A stretch of 64,000 nt of DNA, from NCBI RefSeq assembly GCF_001552135.1, contig NZ_BCQP01000001.1, forward strand, positions 62,001 through 126,000, given 5' to 3'. The translations under genes were made by a program, and so were the position numbers. The notes under the pieces were generated by a model. It was given only the letters and a program-made list of their open reading frames with translations. It was not told the DNA's origin and did not search any database. Positions 17,005 to 25,445 of this stretch are shown here, in pieces. Position 1 is the first letter of the stretch. Each line of letters opens with the position of its first letter. This stretch comes from Actinomadura chibensis NBRC 106107 (GTDB lineage: Bacteria > Actinomycetota > Actinomycetes > Streptosporangiales > Streptosporangiaceae).

Positions 17005-17109
17005 CGCGGGCGTGCGGTTCCAGACGGCCAGGTCGTGACCGGCGGCGAGGAGCCGTCCGGCCATGGGGGCGCCCATGCGCCCGAGTCCGAGAGAAGCGAT
17101 CCGTGTCAT
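17005..17109 (-). pseudogene. N-terminal remnant of an NAD(P)-binding 6PGDH/3-hydroxyisobutyrate dehydrogenase-like gene
   Basis: The minus strand from ATG 17109 encodes [20 protein letters not shown] followed by [14 protein letters not shown], the unmistakable first beta-alpha-beta unit of this dehydrogenase family with its GLGxMGxPMA dinucleotide-binding motif. After about 35 residues the similarity stops and the frame runs as low-quality Thr/Ser/Pro sequence into the ridA gene. About 250 residues are missing. It is best read as a decayed gene whose 3' part was lost next to ridA. Confidence 0.65.
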
Positions 17110-17188
17110 GGCGCGACCGACGCTAGGCGCCCGGCGGCCATGCCACCAGCGAAGACTTCGCACGCCCGGCATGCGCGGCGCGCATACC

Positions 17189-17497
17189 TCAGTGCAGCGC
17201 GAGGAGCACCGCGGCGACCGCGAGCAGCACCGTCAGCCCGGTCGCGAACAGCACGGACCCGGGGTCGGCCGCGCCCTCGCCCCGCGCCACCCCGCGCCGC
17301 CGGGCGCGCAGGTTCGCCCTGGCGCGCCGGATCTGGAGCGCCGCGCCGCCGCAGACGACGGCGCCCGCCAGCGCCGCGCCCGCCGACGTCGGCGCGAGCC
17401 GCACGCACAGGAACCCGGCGACGATCAGCGCCAGCGTGGTGCGGGACCAGGCGAGCGCCGTCCGCTCCGGCTGCGCGCCCGGGTCGGCGAGCTTCAC
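17189..17497 (-). CDS. DUF202 small membrane protein
   Basis: The 102-residue protein has three membrane helices and the DUF202 signature [20 protein letters not shown] near its N-terminus. GTG 17497 overlaps the stop codon of the preceding gene (GTGA), giving translational coupling with the larger DUF202 protein. The pair probably forms a hetero-oligomer in the membrane. The family has no firmly known function. Confidence 0.85.
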   Translation of the reverse strand: MKLADPGAQPERTALAWSRTTLALIVAGFLCVRLAPTSAGAALAGAVVCGGAALQIRRARANLRARRRGVARGEGAADPGSVLFATGLTVLLAVAAVLLALH

Positions 17498-17889
17498 CGG
17501 GTCAGCAGGACGGCGATCAGCAGGGCGAGCGCCGTGCCCGCGAGGCCGTAGGCCATCACCGGGGCGAGCACGGGCAGCGGCAGCGTCTCGGCACGGCGCA
17601 GCGCCCGCTCGGTGCGCAGCCAGCGGCGGAACGCGAGCACCGCGACCAGCGCCCCGGCCGAACTGAAGCCGACCGCGAGCACGGCCCGCAGCGGCGTCTC
17701 GATCAGGCTGTCGGCGAGCGCTATTCCGATCCCGCCCGCGATGAGCGCGAGCGCGGTCCTGATCCAGGCGAGGAACGTGCGCTCGTTGGCCAGCGAGAAA
17801 CGGGGGTCGGGGTCCTCGCCCTCGGCGAGCAGGCGGTCGGTCCACCGGTCGCCCGCGGCCTCCGGACGCTGCGTGGCGGTCACCGGCAT
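17494..17889 (-). CDS. DUF202/YidH-like membrane protein
   Basis: A product of about 131 residues with an acidic N-terminus, the DUF202 motif RFSLANERTFLAWIRTALAL and three membrane helices. Two starts are possible: ATG 17937 and ATG 17889. I chose 17889 because the only good promoter (TTGAGG, 16 bases, TAATAT on the minus strand at 17967-17940) would start transcription near 17933, inside the longer version. The first gene of a two-gene operon with the smaller DUF202 protein. Confidence 0.85.
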   Translation of the reverse strand: MPVTATQRPEAAGDRWTDRLLAEGEDPDPRFSLANERTFLAWIRTALALIAGGIGIALADSLIETPLRAVLAVGFSSAGALVAVLAFRRWLRTERALRRAETLPLPVLAPVMAYGLAGTALALLIAVLLTR

Positions 17890-17939
17890 ATCACTCTGCG
17901 AAATCCCTGCGGCAGGGCCGAACGCTGTCTCATACATTC

Positions 17940-17967
17940 ATATTAGGCGCCCGATGCAAATCCTCAA
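17940..17967 (-). promoter_or_regulatory. Promoter of the DUF202 pair
   Basis: On the minus strand TTGAGG (17967-17962) and TAATAT (17945-17940) are 16 bases apart. The region is strikingly AT-rich for this genome and fits a vegetative promoter. Confidence 0.55.
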
Positions 17968-17970
17968 TTA

Positions 17971-18014
17971 CCGGGATATGAATGGCCAATTCCGATCTAT
18001 CATCCCGGAATTGG
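17971..18014. repeat. Overlapping inverted repeats between the DUF202 and MerR genes
   Basis: CCAATTCCG (17986-17994) pairs perfectly with CGGAATTGG (18006-18014), and CCGGGAT (17971-17977) pairs with ATCCCGG (18002-18008). The two right arms overlap, so the two hairpins exclude each other. It lies downstream of the MerR stop and upstream of the DUF202 promoter, so it may be a terminator, an operator or both. Confidence 0.55.
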
Positions 18015-18028
18015 GGGGACGTCCCAGG

Positions 18029-18658
18029 TCAGGACGGGCCGAACCGCCGCGCGGACGCGTCTTCCTGGGCGAGCCTGTGCAATGCCGTCAGCACCTGCTC
18101 GTAGAGCACGGTCGACACCACCAGGGAATGGACGGCGCGGGCGCGGGGCGTCCCGTCCGCGACCCGGCCGATCTCGTGCTCGGCGACCTCGCTCGCGGCG
18201 TTCACATACGGCCGCAGGTCGCGCAGGGTGATCGGGAAGCCGAGCCGGCGCAGCGCGACGAAGGTGTGCGCGAGCAGGTCGCGGGCCGGGGCGCGCTCGC
18301 CGACGTGCCAGCCGAGCTCGCGCACGAGGGCGTCGACGTCCTCGCGGGCGGCCCGCCAGTGCGGGTCGTGCGGGGCGGCGACGTGCGGGCCGATCGCGTG
18401 CTGGGTGGTGGCGAACAGCGCGTGCAGGCTGGTCCCGTCGTCCTCGATGGCGGCGATGATCTGCTGGATCGCCGACACCGGCAGGTCGCCGACGTCGCGC
18501 AGCGCGCTGATCAGCCGCAGCCGCTCCAGATGGCGGCGGTCGTACTCGGACCGCGTGGCGCTCACCGCCGAGCCCTTCGGGAGGAGGCCCTCCCGGATGT
18601 AGAACTTGATCGTCTGCACCGTGAGGCCGCTCCGATCGCTGAGCTCGGAGATCTGCAC
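18029..18658 (-). CDS. MerR-family transcriptional regulator
   Basis: A product of about 209 residues. The first 70 residues are a MerR winged HTH ([20 protein letters not shown] then [25 protein letters not shown]). The C-terminal 130 residues form a helical effector region without the cysteine set of metal sensors, so a small organic ligand or redox-independent signal is more likely. GTG 18658 is chosen because it places the HTH at the N-terminus and follows AAAGGGGG; upstream in-frame ATG 18757 would add 33 unlikely residues. Confidence 0.82.
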   Translation of the reverse strand: MQISELSDRSGLTVQTIKFYIREGLLPKGSAVSATRSEYDRRHLERLRLISALRDVGDLPVSAIQQIIAAIEDDGTSLHALFATTQHAIGPHVAAPHDPHWRAAREDVDALVRELGWHVGERAPARDLLAHTFVALRRLGFPITLRDLRPYVNAASEVAEHEIGRVADGTPRARAVHSLVVSTVLYEQVLTALHRLAQEDASARRFGPS

Positions 18659-18795
18659 CGCCGCACCCCCTTTGCCGGAGGTCAACGCTATCGGCACCTG
18701 CTGTGCCGATACCTGGGCTTTCGCTCGGGCGTCCGACTTGCGGTGGAACGTCGGCAACCGGCGGAATTCGCGCCCGGGCGGTCCGGAGGCGGCGG

Positions 18796-19515
18796 TCAGG
18801 AGGCGGTGCGGCGCATCCCCTCGGAGATCCGCTCGGCGGCGGCCGCGACGGGCGCGGCGTGCAGCCGTCCGGGCGAGCGGGTCAGCCGTTCGAGCGGCCC
18901 GGACACCGAGACGGCGGCGACCACCCGGCCGCCCGCGCCGCGGATCGGGGCGGACACCGAGCCGACGCCCTGCTCGCGCTCCCCGACGCTCTGCGCCCAG
19001 CCCCGGCGGCGGACGGAGGCGAGCGTCGCCGCCTCGAACTTCGCGCCGCGCAGCCCCCGGTGCAGCCGGTCGGGCTCCTCCCAGGCGAGCAGGATCTGGG
19101 CGGCGGACCCGGCGGTCATCGGCAGCGCCGCGCCGACCGGGATCGTGTCGCGCAGGCCGCTCGTGCGCTCCGCCGCGGCGACGCAGACCCGGACGTCCCC
19201 CTGCCTGCGGAACAGCGACGCGCTCTCCCCGGTGGCGTCGCGGAGCTGGGCGAGCACGGGCTGGGCGATGGCGAGCAGCCGGTCCTCCCCGGCGGCGACG
19301 GCGAGCTCGGCGAGCCGGGGGCCGAGGATGAACCGCCCCTGCGTGTCGCGGTGGACGAGGCGGTGGTGCTCCAGCGCGACGGCCAGCCGGTGGGCGGTGG
19401 GGCGGGCCAGCCCGGTCGTCTGGACGAGCTGCGCGAGCGACGCGGGCCCGGCTTCCAGCGCGTTCAGCACGAGAACGGCTTTGTCAAGTACGCCGACTCC
19501 GCTAGAGTTGTCCAT
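18796..19515 (-). CDS. ndgR: IclR-family regulator of leucine biosynthesis (NdgR/LtbR type)
   Basis: The 239-residue protein has an N-terminal IclR HTH ([37 protein letters not shown]) and a C-terminal GAF-like ligand domain. Its length and divergent position upstream of leuCD match NdgR of Streptomyces and LtbR of Corynebacterium, which control leu and amino-acid genes. A short inverted repeat (TCTC-N7-GAGA, 19531-19545) lies in the 124-base gap between the two genes. Confidence 0.9.
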   Translation of the reverse strand: MDNSSGVGVLDKAVLVLNALEAGPASLAQLVQTTGLARPTAHRLAVALEHHRLVHRDTQGRFILGPRLAELAVAAGEDRLLAIAQPVLAQLRDATGESASLFRRQGDVRVCVAAAERTSGLRDTIPVGAALPMTAGSAAQILLAWEEPDRLHRGLRGAKFEAATLASVRRRGWAQSVGEREQGVGSVSAPIRGAGGRVVAAVSVSGPLERLTRSPGRLHAAPVAAAAERISEGMRRTAS

Positions 19516-19530
19516 GTCTTGATATTGCCG

Positions 19531-19545
19531 TCTCGTAATTTGAGA
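19531..19545. promoter_or_regulatory. Candidate NdgR operator in the ndgR-leuC intergenic region
   Basis: TCTCGTAATTTGAGA has 4-base inverted arms around an AT-rich centre and stands out in the GC-rich gap, 16 bases upstream of the ndgR start codon. IclR proteins bind such sites. The assignment is inference from position and symmetry. Confidence 0.4.
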
Positions 19546-19639
19546 TGCAAGTCGAGGAGACCGGAACCGCGGGCGCGCCGGAGCGCCCGTGCCGCAGCGG
19601 GCGACGACGCACGCGACGATCGAGGACGAGGTGGGAGCG

Positions 19640-21037
19640 ATGGGCCGAACACTGGCCGAGAAGGTGTACGACGCGCACGTCGTACGGCGAGCCGAGGGCG
19701 AGCCCGACCTCCTCTACATCGACCTTCACCTCGTCCACGAGGTGACGAGCCCGCAGGCGTTCGACGGGCTGCGGATGGCGGGCCGCCCGGTGCGCCGCCC
19801 CGACCTGACGATCGCCACCGAGGACCACAACGTCCCGACCACGGACCTGCTCAAGCCGATCGCCGACCCGGTGTCGCGCACCCAGGTCGAGACGCTGCGC
19901 AAGAACTGCTCGGACTTCGGCGTCCGGCTGCACCCGATGGGCGACGACGGGCAGGGCATCGTCCACGTCATCGGGCCGCAGCTCGGGCTGACCCAGCCGG
20001 GCATGACCGTCGTGTGCGGCGACTCGCACACGTCCACGCACGGCGCGTTCGGCGCGCTCGCGTTCGGCATCGGCACGAGCGAGGTCGAGCACGTCCTCGC
20101 GACGCAGACGCTGCCGCAGATCAAGCCGAAGACCATGGCCGTCACGGTGGACGGCGCGCTGCCCGAGGGCGTGACCGCCAAGGACCTGATCCTCGCGATC
20201 ATCGCGAAGATCGGCACCGGCGGCGGCCAGGGGCACATCATCGAGTACCGGGGCGAGGCCGTCCGGTCGCTGTCGATGGAGGGCCGCATGACGGTCTGCA
20301 ACATGTCCATCGAGGCCGGGGCCCGCGCCGGGATGATCGCCCCGGACGAGACGACCTTCGAGTACCTCAAGGGCCGCCCGCACGCCCCGCAGGGCGAGGA
20401 CTGGGACAAGGCCGTCGAGTACTGGACGTCCCTGCGCACCGACGACGACGCCGTCTTCGACAAGGAGGTCGTGATCGACGCGGCCGAGCTGACGCCGTTC
20501 GTCACCTGGGGCACGAACCCGGGCCAGGGCCTGCCGCTCGGCGAGTCCGTGCCCGACCCGGCGTCGTTCGACGACCCGGTCGAGCGCCAGTCCGCCGAGC
20601 GGGCCCTGGAGTACATGGGCCTCACCGCCGGGACGCCGCTGCGCGACATCGCCGTCGACACCGTCTTCGTCGGCTCCTGCACCAACGGCCGCATCGAGGA
20701 CCTGCGCGCCGTCGCCGGGGTGCTGAAGGGGCGCACGGTCGCCGACGGCGTCCGCATGCTGGTCGTCCCCGGTTCCATGCGGGTCAAGAAGCAGGCCGAG
20801 GAGGAGGGCCTGGACGAGGTCATCTCCGCGTCCGGCGCCGAGTGGCGGGAGGCGGGCTGCTCGATGTGCCTCGCGATGAACCCGGACAAGCTGACCCCGG
20901 GGGAGCGCAGCGCCTCCACGTCCAACCGCAACTTCGAGGGACGGCAGGGCCCCGGCGGGCGCACCCACCTGGTGTCCCCGGCCGTCGCCGCCGCGACGGC
21001 CGTCACCGGCCGCCTGACCGCCCCCGCCGACCTCTGA
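19640..21037 (+). CDS. leuC: 3-isopropylmalate dehydratase large subunit
   Basis: LeuC with LeuD isomerises 2-isopropylmalate to 3-isopropylmalate in leucine synthesis. The 465-residue protein shows the cluster ligands GSCTNGR near residue 340 and GCSMC near 405 (three cysteines for the 4Fe-4S cluster), plus [23 protein letters not shown] 19640 follows AGGTGGGAG and gives the canonical start [15 protein letters not shown]; an upstream GTG at 19589 would only add non-conserved residues. leuD follows after 11 bases. Confidence 0.97.
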   Translation: MGRTLAEKVYDAHVVRRAEGEPDLLYIDLHLVHEVTSPQAFDGLRMAGRPVRRPDLTIATEDHNVPTTDLLKPIADPVSRTQVETLRKNCSDFGVRLHPMGDDGQGIVHVIGPQLGLTQPGMTVVCGDSHTSTHGAFGALAFGIGTSEVEHVLATQTLPQIKPKTMAVTVDGALPEGVTAKDLILAIIAKIGTGGGQGHIIEYRGEAVRSLSMEGRMTVCNMSIEAGARAGMIAPDETTFEYLKGRPHAPQGEDWDKAVEYWTSLRTDDDAVFDKEVVIDAAELTPFVTWGTNPGQGLPLGESVPDPASFDDPVERQSAERALEYMGLTAGTPLRDIAVDTVFVGSCTNGRIEDLRAVAGVLKGRTVADGVRMLVVPGSMRVKKQAEEEGLDEVISASGAEWREAGCSMCLAMNPDKLTPGERSASTSNRNFEGRQGPGGRTHLVSPAVAAATAVTGRLTAPADL

Positions 21038-21048
21038 GGACACGAGCC

Positions 21049-21636
21049 ATGGAAGCCTTCACCACCTACACCGGGCGCGCGGTGCCGCTGCGCCGCAGCA
21101 ACGTCGACACCGACCAGATCATCCCGGCCGTCTGGCTGAAGCAGGTCAGCCGCACCGGGTTCGACAAGGGCCTGTTCTCCGCCTGGCGCGAGGACCCGGA
21201 GTTCGTCCTCAACCAGCCCCAGTACGAGGGCGCGGGGATCCTGGTGGCCGGGCCCGACTTCGGGACGGGGTCGTCCCGCGAGCACGCCGTCTGGGCGCTC
21301 CAGCAGTACGGGTTCCGCGTCGTGATCGCGCCGCGCTTCGGCGACATCTTCCGCAACAACTCCACGAAGATGGGGCTGCTGCCCGTCGTGCTCGCCGGCG
21401 AGCAGGTCGAGGAGCTCCAGGCCGCCGTCGAGAAGGACCCGGCGCTGGAGGTCACCGTCGACCTGGAGAAGCGCGAGGTCCGCTGGGACGGCCGCACCGC
21501 CGCCTTCGAGATCGACGACTACACCCGCTGGCGGCTCATGGAGGGCCTGGACGACATCGGCCTCACCCTCCGCCACGCCGACGCGATCAACGACTACGAG
21601 GCCGGGCGCACCCCCTGGCTTCCGGTCACGCTCTAG
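21049..21636 (+). CDS. leuD: 3-isopropylmalate dehydratase small subunit
   Basis: The 195-residue partner of LeuC provides the swivelling domain that shapes the active site. Family landmarks are [17 protein letters not shown] near residue 15, [17 protein letters not shown] near 70 and the C-terminal [12 protein letters not shown] 21049 sits just after leuC, so the two form one operon that ends at a strong hairpin 27 bases downstream. Confidence 0.97.
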   Translation: MEAFTTYTGRAVPLRRSNVDTDQIIPAVWLKQVSRTGFDKGLFSAWREDPEFVLNQPQYEGAGILVAGPDFGTGSSREHAVWALQQYGFRVVIAPRFGDIFRNNSTKMGLLPVVLAGEQVEELQAAVEKDPALEVTVDLEKREVRWDGRTAAFEIDDYTRWRLMEGLDDIGLTLRHADAINDYEAGRTPWLPVTL

Positions 21637-21662
21637 CGCCTCCGCCGTAGCGCGTTCCGCCT

Positions 21663-21690
21663 GGCCCGCCGTCCTCCGCGACGGCGGGCC
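21663..21690 (+). terminator. Terminator after leuCD
   Basis: GGCCCGCCGTC and GACGGCGGGCC form a perfect 11-bp stem with a 6-base loop, 27 bases after the leuD stop. There is no U tract, as is common in actinomycetes. Confidence 0.75.
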
Positions 21691-21784
21691 GGGCCCGTTT
21701 CCGCCCCTGGTGGACGATCGGCGATGTCGAGCGGGGAGAATTCCCTTAGTGCGAACACACCGTCCGACCGTTTGGGGGGATGAA

Positions 21785-22018
21785 TTGAGCACGGTCCCAC
21801 GGACCGAGCCCGAGTGGGACGACCCGGCCCTGACCGAGCTCGCGCGGCGGCTGCGCGACGCCCACCGGGCCGTGGCGCCGCTGCCGCCGGACGACCGGCG
21901 GCGGCTCATCCGCCATCTCCTGGCGATCACCGATCTGGCGAAACGGGACCCCGAACTGGCCTCCCGGAGGCTGGAGACGTTCCTCGCCGATTTCCACGAG
22001 GCCCCCGACGTCGGTTAG
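21785..22018 (+). CDS. Small conserved-looking acidic/helical protein, function unknown
   Basis: From TTG 21785 the product is 77 residues, mostly charged helix (LTELARRLRDAHRAVAPLPP then DDRRRLIRHLLAI). The TTG follows GGGGGGAT at good spacing; GTG 21749 or ATG 21710 in the same frame would lengthen it. Codon use is strongly coding-like. It lies between leuCD and the HU gene on the same strand. I do not recognise the family and see no signal peptide or metal motif. Confidence 0.6.
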   Translation: MSTVPRTEPEWDDPALTELARRLRDAHRAVAPLPPDDRRRLIRHLLAITDLAKRDPELASRRLETFLADFHEAPDVG

Positions 22019-22113
22019 CGTGCGCAGTGGCCGGATCCGGTCCGGTCACCCGGCGAGACGGGGGCGAGGCCGACAAAAACGCCAGCGACACGCCAACTCG
22101 TGCGTGCAGGTGA

Positions 22114-22142
22114 TTGTGTCCATGCTGAGGGTCCCTTAGTTT
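22114..22142 (+). promoter_or_regulatory. Probable promoter of the HU gene
   Basis: TTGTGT (22114-22119) and TAGTTT (22137-22142) are 17 bases apart, 35 bases before the HU start codon, in a stretch that is AT-rich for this genome. Confidence 0.5.
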
Positions 22143-22176
22143 CGTTCGGGCAAGGGGGGAACTAGAGGAGTAACCC

Positions 22177-22455
22177 ATGAACAAGCGTGAGCTGGTCGAC
22201 GCCATCTCTGACCGGCTGGGCAGCAAGAAGGCCGCAGCCGAGGCCGTCGACGCCATCCTGGAGGCGATCCAGACCGCCGTCGCCAAGGGCGACAAGGTCG
22301 CGATCACCGGGTTCGGTTCGTTCGAGAAGGCCGACCGGCCTGCCCGCACGGCCCGCAATCCCGCAACGGGCAAGACCATCGAGGTTCCCGCGACGTCCGT
22401 GCCGAAGTTCAAGGCGGGCGCCGACTTCAAGAACCTGGTGGCCGGCAAGAAGTAG
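22177..22455 (+). CDS. hup: HU-family nucleoid DNA-binding protein
   Basis: The 92-residue protein is a complete HU: MNKRELVDAISDRLGSKKAA at the start, the GFGSFEKADRPARTARNPAT beta-arm region with the conserved RNPATG, and VPKFKAGADFKNLV at the end. HU dimers bend and compact DNA. An AGAGGAG site precedes ATG 22177. The last coding bases (GGCAAGAAGTAG including the stop) are repeated directly after the stop codon, a small duplication that leaves the protein intact. It has no lysine-rich tail like long actinobacterial HupS. Confidence 0.96.
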   Translation: MNKRELVDAISDRLGSKKAAAEAVDAILEAIQTAVAKGDKVAITGFGSFEKADRPARTARNPATGKTIEVPATSVPKFKAGADFKNLVAGKK

Positions 22456-22480
22456 CCCGGCAAGAAGTAGCTCGCCGCGC

Positions 22481-22517
22481 CAGCGCCCGGGCCCGTGCTG
22501 ACGGGACCCGGGCGCTG
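22481..22517 (+). terminator. Terminator after hup
   Basis: CAGCGCCCGGG pairs with CCCGGGCGCTG, and inside them CCCGT pairs with ACGGG around the loop GCTG, leaving one bulged A. This long GC hairpin follows the HU stop codon by 25 bases. Confidence 0.75.
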
Positions 22518-22551
22518 CCGCGTTTCCGGCTCCCCCGTTCAGCGGGACGGC

Positions 22552-22758
22552 TCAGTGGGACGGCAGCGGGAACGTCGAGAGCGTGACGGCCGCGATCCGG
22601 CCGCCGTCCACCGCGAGGTTCACCCGCTGCCCGAACCGCAGCCGCAGCAGCCCGCCCGCCGCGAACGCGTCCGCGTCGAAGGGCAGCTCCGTCCCGTCGT
22701 CGAGCAGCACGCTGCCCGACCGGGTGTCCGCGTCGAACGCCTTCACCGTCGCCTGCAT
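22552..22758 (-). CDS. Small cold-shock-like (OB-fold) protein, function unknown
   Basis: The 68-residue product begins MQATVKAFDADTRSGSVLLD and continues DGTELPFDADAFAAGGLLRL. The pattern (V-K-x-F, S-G-S-V, D-G-T-E-L-x-F) resembles a shortened cold-shock domain, but the aromatic RNA-binding motifs RNP1/RNP2 are not clear. It lies 10 bases downstream of cofC on the same strand, so it is probably cotranscribed. Coding bias is good; function is unknown. Confidence 0.7.
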   Translation of the reverse strand: MQATVKAFDADTRSGSVLLDDGTELPFDADAFAAGGLLRLRFGQRVNLAVDGGRIAAVTLSTFPLPSH

Positions 22759-22768
22759 GAGCCGAATG

Positions 22769-23431
22769 CTAGGCCAGCGCGGGTAGCCGCGCCGCGACCG
22801 CGGACGTGCGCGGCCCCGCGCCGAGCGCGAGCGCGGCGCGCAGGTCGTCGAGGGTGTCGACGTCCCGCCGGACGCTGTCGGTCCCCGGCAGGAGGATCTC
22901 GCGGGCGCCGCGGGCGCGGTGCGCGGCGCGCGAGTCGGCGCCGAAGGCGGGCGCGAACGGGACGCCGGGCCGCGCCGTGTACAGGGTCGTCCCGGTTCCG
23001 GCCGCGTCCGGGACGAACGCCTCCGGCGCCCGCGCCGCCGCGTCCAGCACGCGGGCGAGTTCAAGAGGGCGCAAAGCGGGCAGATCCGCGGAGAGGGCGC
23101 CGACGCCCGCGCCGGGCGCCAGCTCGCGGCCCCGGCCCGCGCCGTGCACCAGCGCCGGGTTCAGCCCGGCGTCCGGGACGTCCGGCACGACGCGGGCGCC
23201 GAGCGCGGCGAGGTCCGCGGCGGGAAGGGGGTCGTCGGTGACGACGATCACGGTGCGGACCCGGTCGCAGCGCAGCGCCGCCGCGACCGTGTCGGTCGCC
23301 ACGGCGAGCGCGAGCGGCTCGCGGAGCGGCCCCGCCGCTCCGGACATGCGGGTCTTCGCCCTGGCCAGCACCTTGACCGGCACCACGAGCGACCACTGGA
23401 GATCAAGCGCGCTGCGCGCTGCGGTAGACAT
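22769..23431 (-). CDS. cofC: 2-phospho-L-lactate (phosphoenolpyruvate) guanylyltransferase, coenzyme F420 synthesis
   Basis: The 220-residue protein is CofC/FbiD, which joins GTP to phosphoenolpyruvate or phospholactate to make the activated side-chain precursor of F420. Visible features are the nucleotidyltransferase start WSLVVPVKVLARAKTRM, VIVVTDDP, and GALSADLPALRP with the metal-binding Asp. It is divergent from plsC, an order conserved in actinomycetes. The other fbi genes are not in this window. Confidence 0.92.
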   Translation of the reverse strand: MSTAARSALDLQWSLVVPVKVLARAKTRMSGAAGPLREPLALAVATDTVAAALRCDRVRTVIVVTDDPLPAADLAALGARVVPDVPDAGLNPALVHGAGRGRELAPGAGVGALSADLPALRPLELARVLDAAARAPEAFVPDAAGTGTTLYTARPGVPFAPAFGADSRAAHRARGAREILLPGTDSVRRDVDTLDDLRAALALGAGPRTSAVAARLPALA

Positions 23432-23519
23432 GGCAACTCGACACTATGCGCACATAACCGCGAGACTTGAGGACACCCCGCGTTCGCCGCGGGACGCGGG
23501 GAGTGAAAGAGGAGGGGGC

Positions 23520-24362
23520 ATGAGCCACGGATATTCGCCCGCCTGGCGCGGGCTCACGGTCGGCATCCTGCGCCCGCTGCTCTTCGGCCTGCTGAAGCGC
23601 GACTGGCGGGGCCGGGAGAACGTGCCCGGGAAGGGCGGCGTCATCATCGCCGCCAACCACATCTCCGAGTCCGACCCGCTGGCGCTCGCCCACTTCGTGT
23701 ACGAGTCCGGCCGCTTCCCCGTGTTCCTGGCCAAGTCGACGCTGTTCGACACGATGGTCGTCAAGAACATGCTGCGGGGCACGGGGCAGATCCCCGTCCA
23801 CCGCGACAGCGCCGACCCGGCGCTCGCCCTGAAGGACGCCGAGCAGGCCCTGCGGGACGGCGAGTGCCTCGTGTTCTACCCGGAGGGCACCTGCACCCGC
23901 GACCCCGAGCTGTGGCCGATGACCGGGCAGACGGGCGTGGCGCGGATGGCGCTGTCGACGGGCGCGAAGGTCGTCCCCGTGGCGACCTGGGGCGCCCACG
24001 AGCTGCTGCCCTACAAGAAGGGCGAGCAGACGGGCCTGGCCGGGAGCCTCAGGAAGGGCCCGCACCCGTTCCCCCGCAAGACGATGACGGTCGTCGCCGG
24101 TCCGCCCGTCGACCTGTCGCGGTACGCCGGGCGGCCGCTCACCCGCGAGACGCTCCGCGCCGCCACCGACGAGGTCATGGCCGCGATCACCGCCCTGCTC
24201 GCCGGGATCCGCGGCGAGCAGCCGCCGAAGGAGCGCTACGACCACCACCGCGTCCTCGCGGAGCGGCGCCGCGCGGCCGCCGAGGCGTTCAGGCCCCCCG
24301 TGCCGGAGCAGGCCGCCCCCGGCCGGGAGACCGCCGCCGAGCGGAAGGCGGACGGCTCGTGA
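23520..24362 (+). CDS. plsC: 1-acyl-sn-glycerol-3-phosphate acyltransferase (PlsC family)
   Basis: A 280-residue membrane-associated acyltransferase for phosphatidic acid synthesis. Motif 1 is NHISESD (Hx4D), motif 3 is FYPEGTCTRD (a slightly extended EGTR), and later GAKVVPVATWGAHEL. The C-terminal 60 residues are a charged extension that is not part of the catalytic domain. AAAGAGGAGGGGG precedes ATG 23520. The stop overlaps the gpsA start (GTGA), so the two glycerolipid genes are coupled. Confidence 0.93.
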   Translation: MSHGYSPAWRGLTVGILRPLLFGLLKRDWRGRENVPGKGGVIIAANHISESDPLALAHFVYESGRFPVFLAKSTLFDTMVVKNMLRGTGQIPVHRDSADPALALKDAEQALRDGECLVFYPEGTCTRDPELWPMTGQTGVARMALSTGAKVVPVATWGAHELLPYKKGEQTGLAGSLRKGPHPFPRKTMTVVAGPPVDLSRYAGRPLTRETLRAATDEVMAAITALLAGIRGEQPPKERYDHHRVLAERRRAAAEAFRPPVPEQAAPGRETAAERKADGS

Positions 24363-25369
24363 CGTTCCGCACGGCCGTGATGGGGGCCGGTTCCTGGGGG
24401 ACGACGTTCACGAAGCTCCTCAACGACGCGGGCGGCGAGGTCGTGCTGTGGGGCCGCCGCCCGGAGGTCGTCGAGGCGATCAACGAGCGGCACGAGAACC
24501 CCGACTACCTGCCCGGCGTGCCGCTGCCCGCGGCCGTCCGGGCGACGCTCGACCCGGCGGAGGCGCTGCGCGGCGCCGACTTCGTCGCGCTGGCCGTCCC
24601 GGCGCAGACGCTCCGGCGGAACCTCGCCGCGTGGGTGCCGCTGCTGCCGCCGGACGCCGTCCTGGTCAGCCTGATGAAGGGCGTCGAGCTCGGCACGACG
24701 CGGCGGATGTCGGAGGTGATCCGGGAGGTCGCCGACGTCCCCGCGGACCGGGTCGCGCTGTTCAGCGGGCCGAACCTGGCGCGCGAGATCGCGACCGGCG
24801 AGCCGGGCGCGGCCGTCGCGGGCTGCGCGGACGAGGCCGTCGCCCAGCGGCTCCAGGCCGCGACGATGACGCCGTACTTCCGCGTCTACACCTCCACGGA
24901 CGTGGTGGGCTGCGAGCTCGGCGGCGCGGTGAAGAACATCGTCGCGCTGTGCGTCGGGATGGCGGCCGGGCTCGGGTTCGGCGCGAGCACGCAGGCGGTG
25001 CTGATGACCCGCGGGCTCGCCGAGATCGCCCGGCTGGGCGCGGCGCTCGGCGCGGACGAGCACACCTTCGCGGGCCTCGCCGGGATGGGCGACCTCGTCG
25101 GGACGTGCATGTCGCCGCTGTCCCGCAACCGGACGTTCGGCGTGAACCTCGGCCGCGGCATGACGCTGGAGGAGGTCATCGCCGTCACCAAGCAGACGGC
25201 GGAGGGCGTGAAGTCGTCCGAGCCGGTGCTGGAGCTCGCCCGCAAGCACAACGTGGAGATGCCGATCACGGAGGCGGTCACGGCCGTCCTGCACCACGGC
25301 ATGCCGATCAAGGAGGCGGCGATCTCGCTGATCTCGCGCTCCCCGAAGCCCGAGCGGTACGGGGTGTGA
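24359..25369 (+). CDS. gpsA: Glycerol-3-phosphate dehydrogenase [NAD(P)+]
   Basis: GpsA reduces dihydroxyacetone phosphate to sn-glycerol 3-phosphate, the backbone used by the acyltransferase encoded just upstream. The 336-residue protein has the Rossmann motif GAGSWGTTF at the N-terminus, VSLMKGVELGT, the catalytic lysine region GCELGGAVKNIVALCVG, and GLAGMGDLVGTC. GTG 24359 overlaps the plsC stop. Confidence 0.96.
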   Translation: MTFRTAVMGAGSWGTTFTKLLNDAGGEVVLWGRRPEVVEAINERHENPDYLPGVPLPAAVRATLDPAEALRGADFVALAVPAQTLRRNLAAWVPLLPPDAVLVSLMKGVELGTTRRMSEVIREVADVPADRVALFSGPNLAREIATGEPGAAVAGCADEAVAQRLQAATMTPYFRVYTSTDVVGCELGGAVKNIVALCVGMAAGLGFGASTQAVLMTRGLAEIARLGAALGADEHTFAGLAGMGDLVGTCMSPLSRNRTFGVNLGRGMTLEEVIAVTKQTAEGVKSSEPVLELARKHNVEMPITEAVTAVLHHGMPIKEAAISLISRSPKPERYGV

Positions 25370-25445
25370 ACGGCCGCCGCGGCCCGGGGGCGCGGGCGGC
25401 CCGCTCATGGCCGTCGCGGACTGATCACCGGTAGGGTCGGGCCTC

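Noticed and set aside
17971..18014. Insertion sequence ends
   Set aside because: Inverted repeats are short, enclose no transposase and show no target duplication; a regulatory hairpin explains them better.
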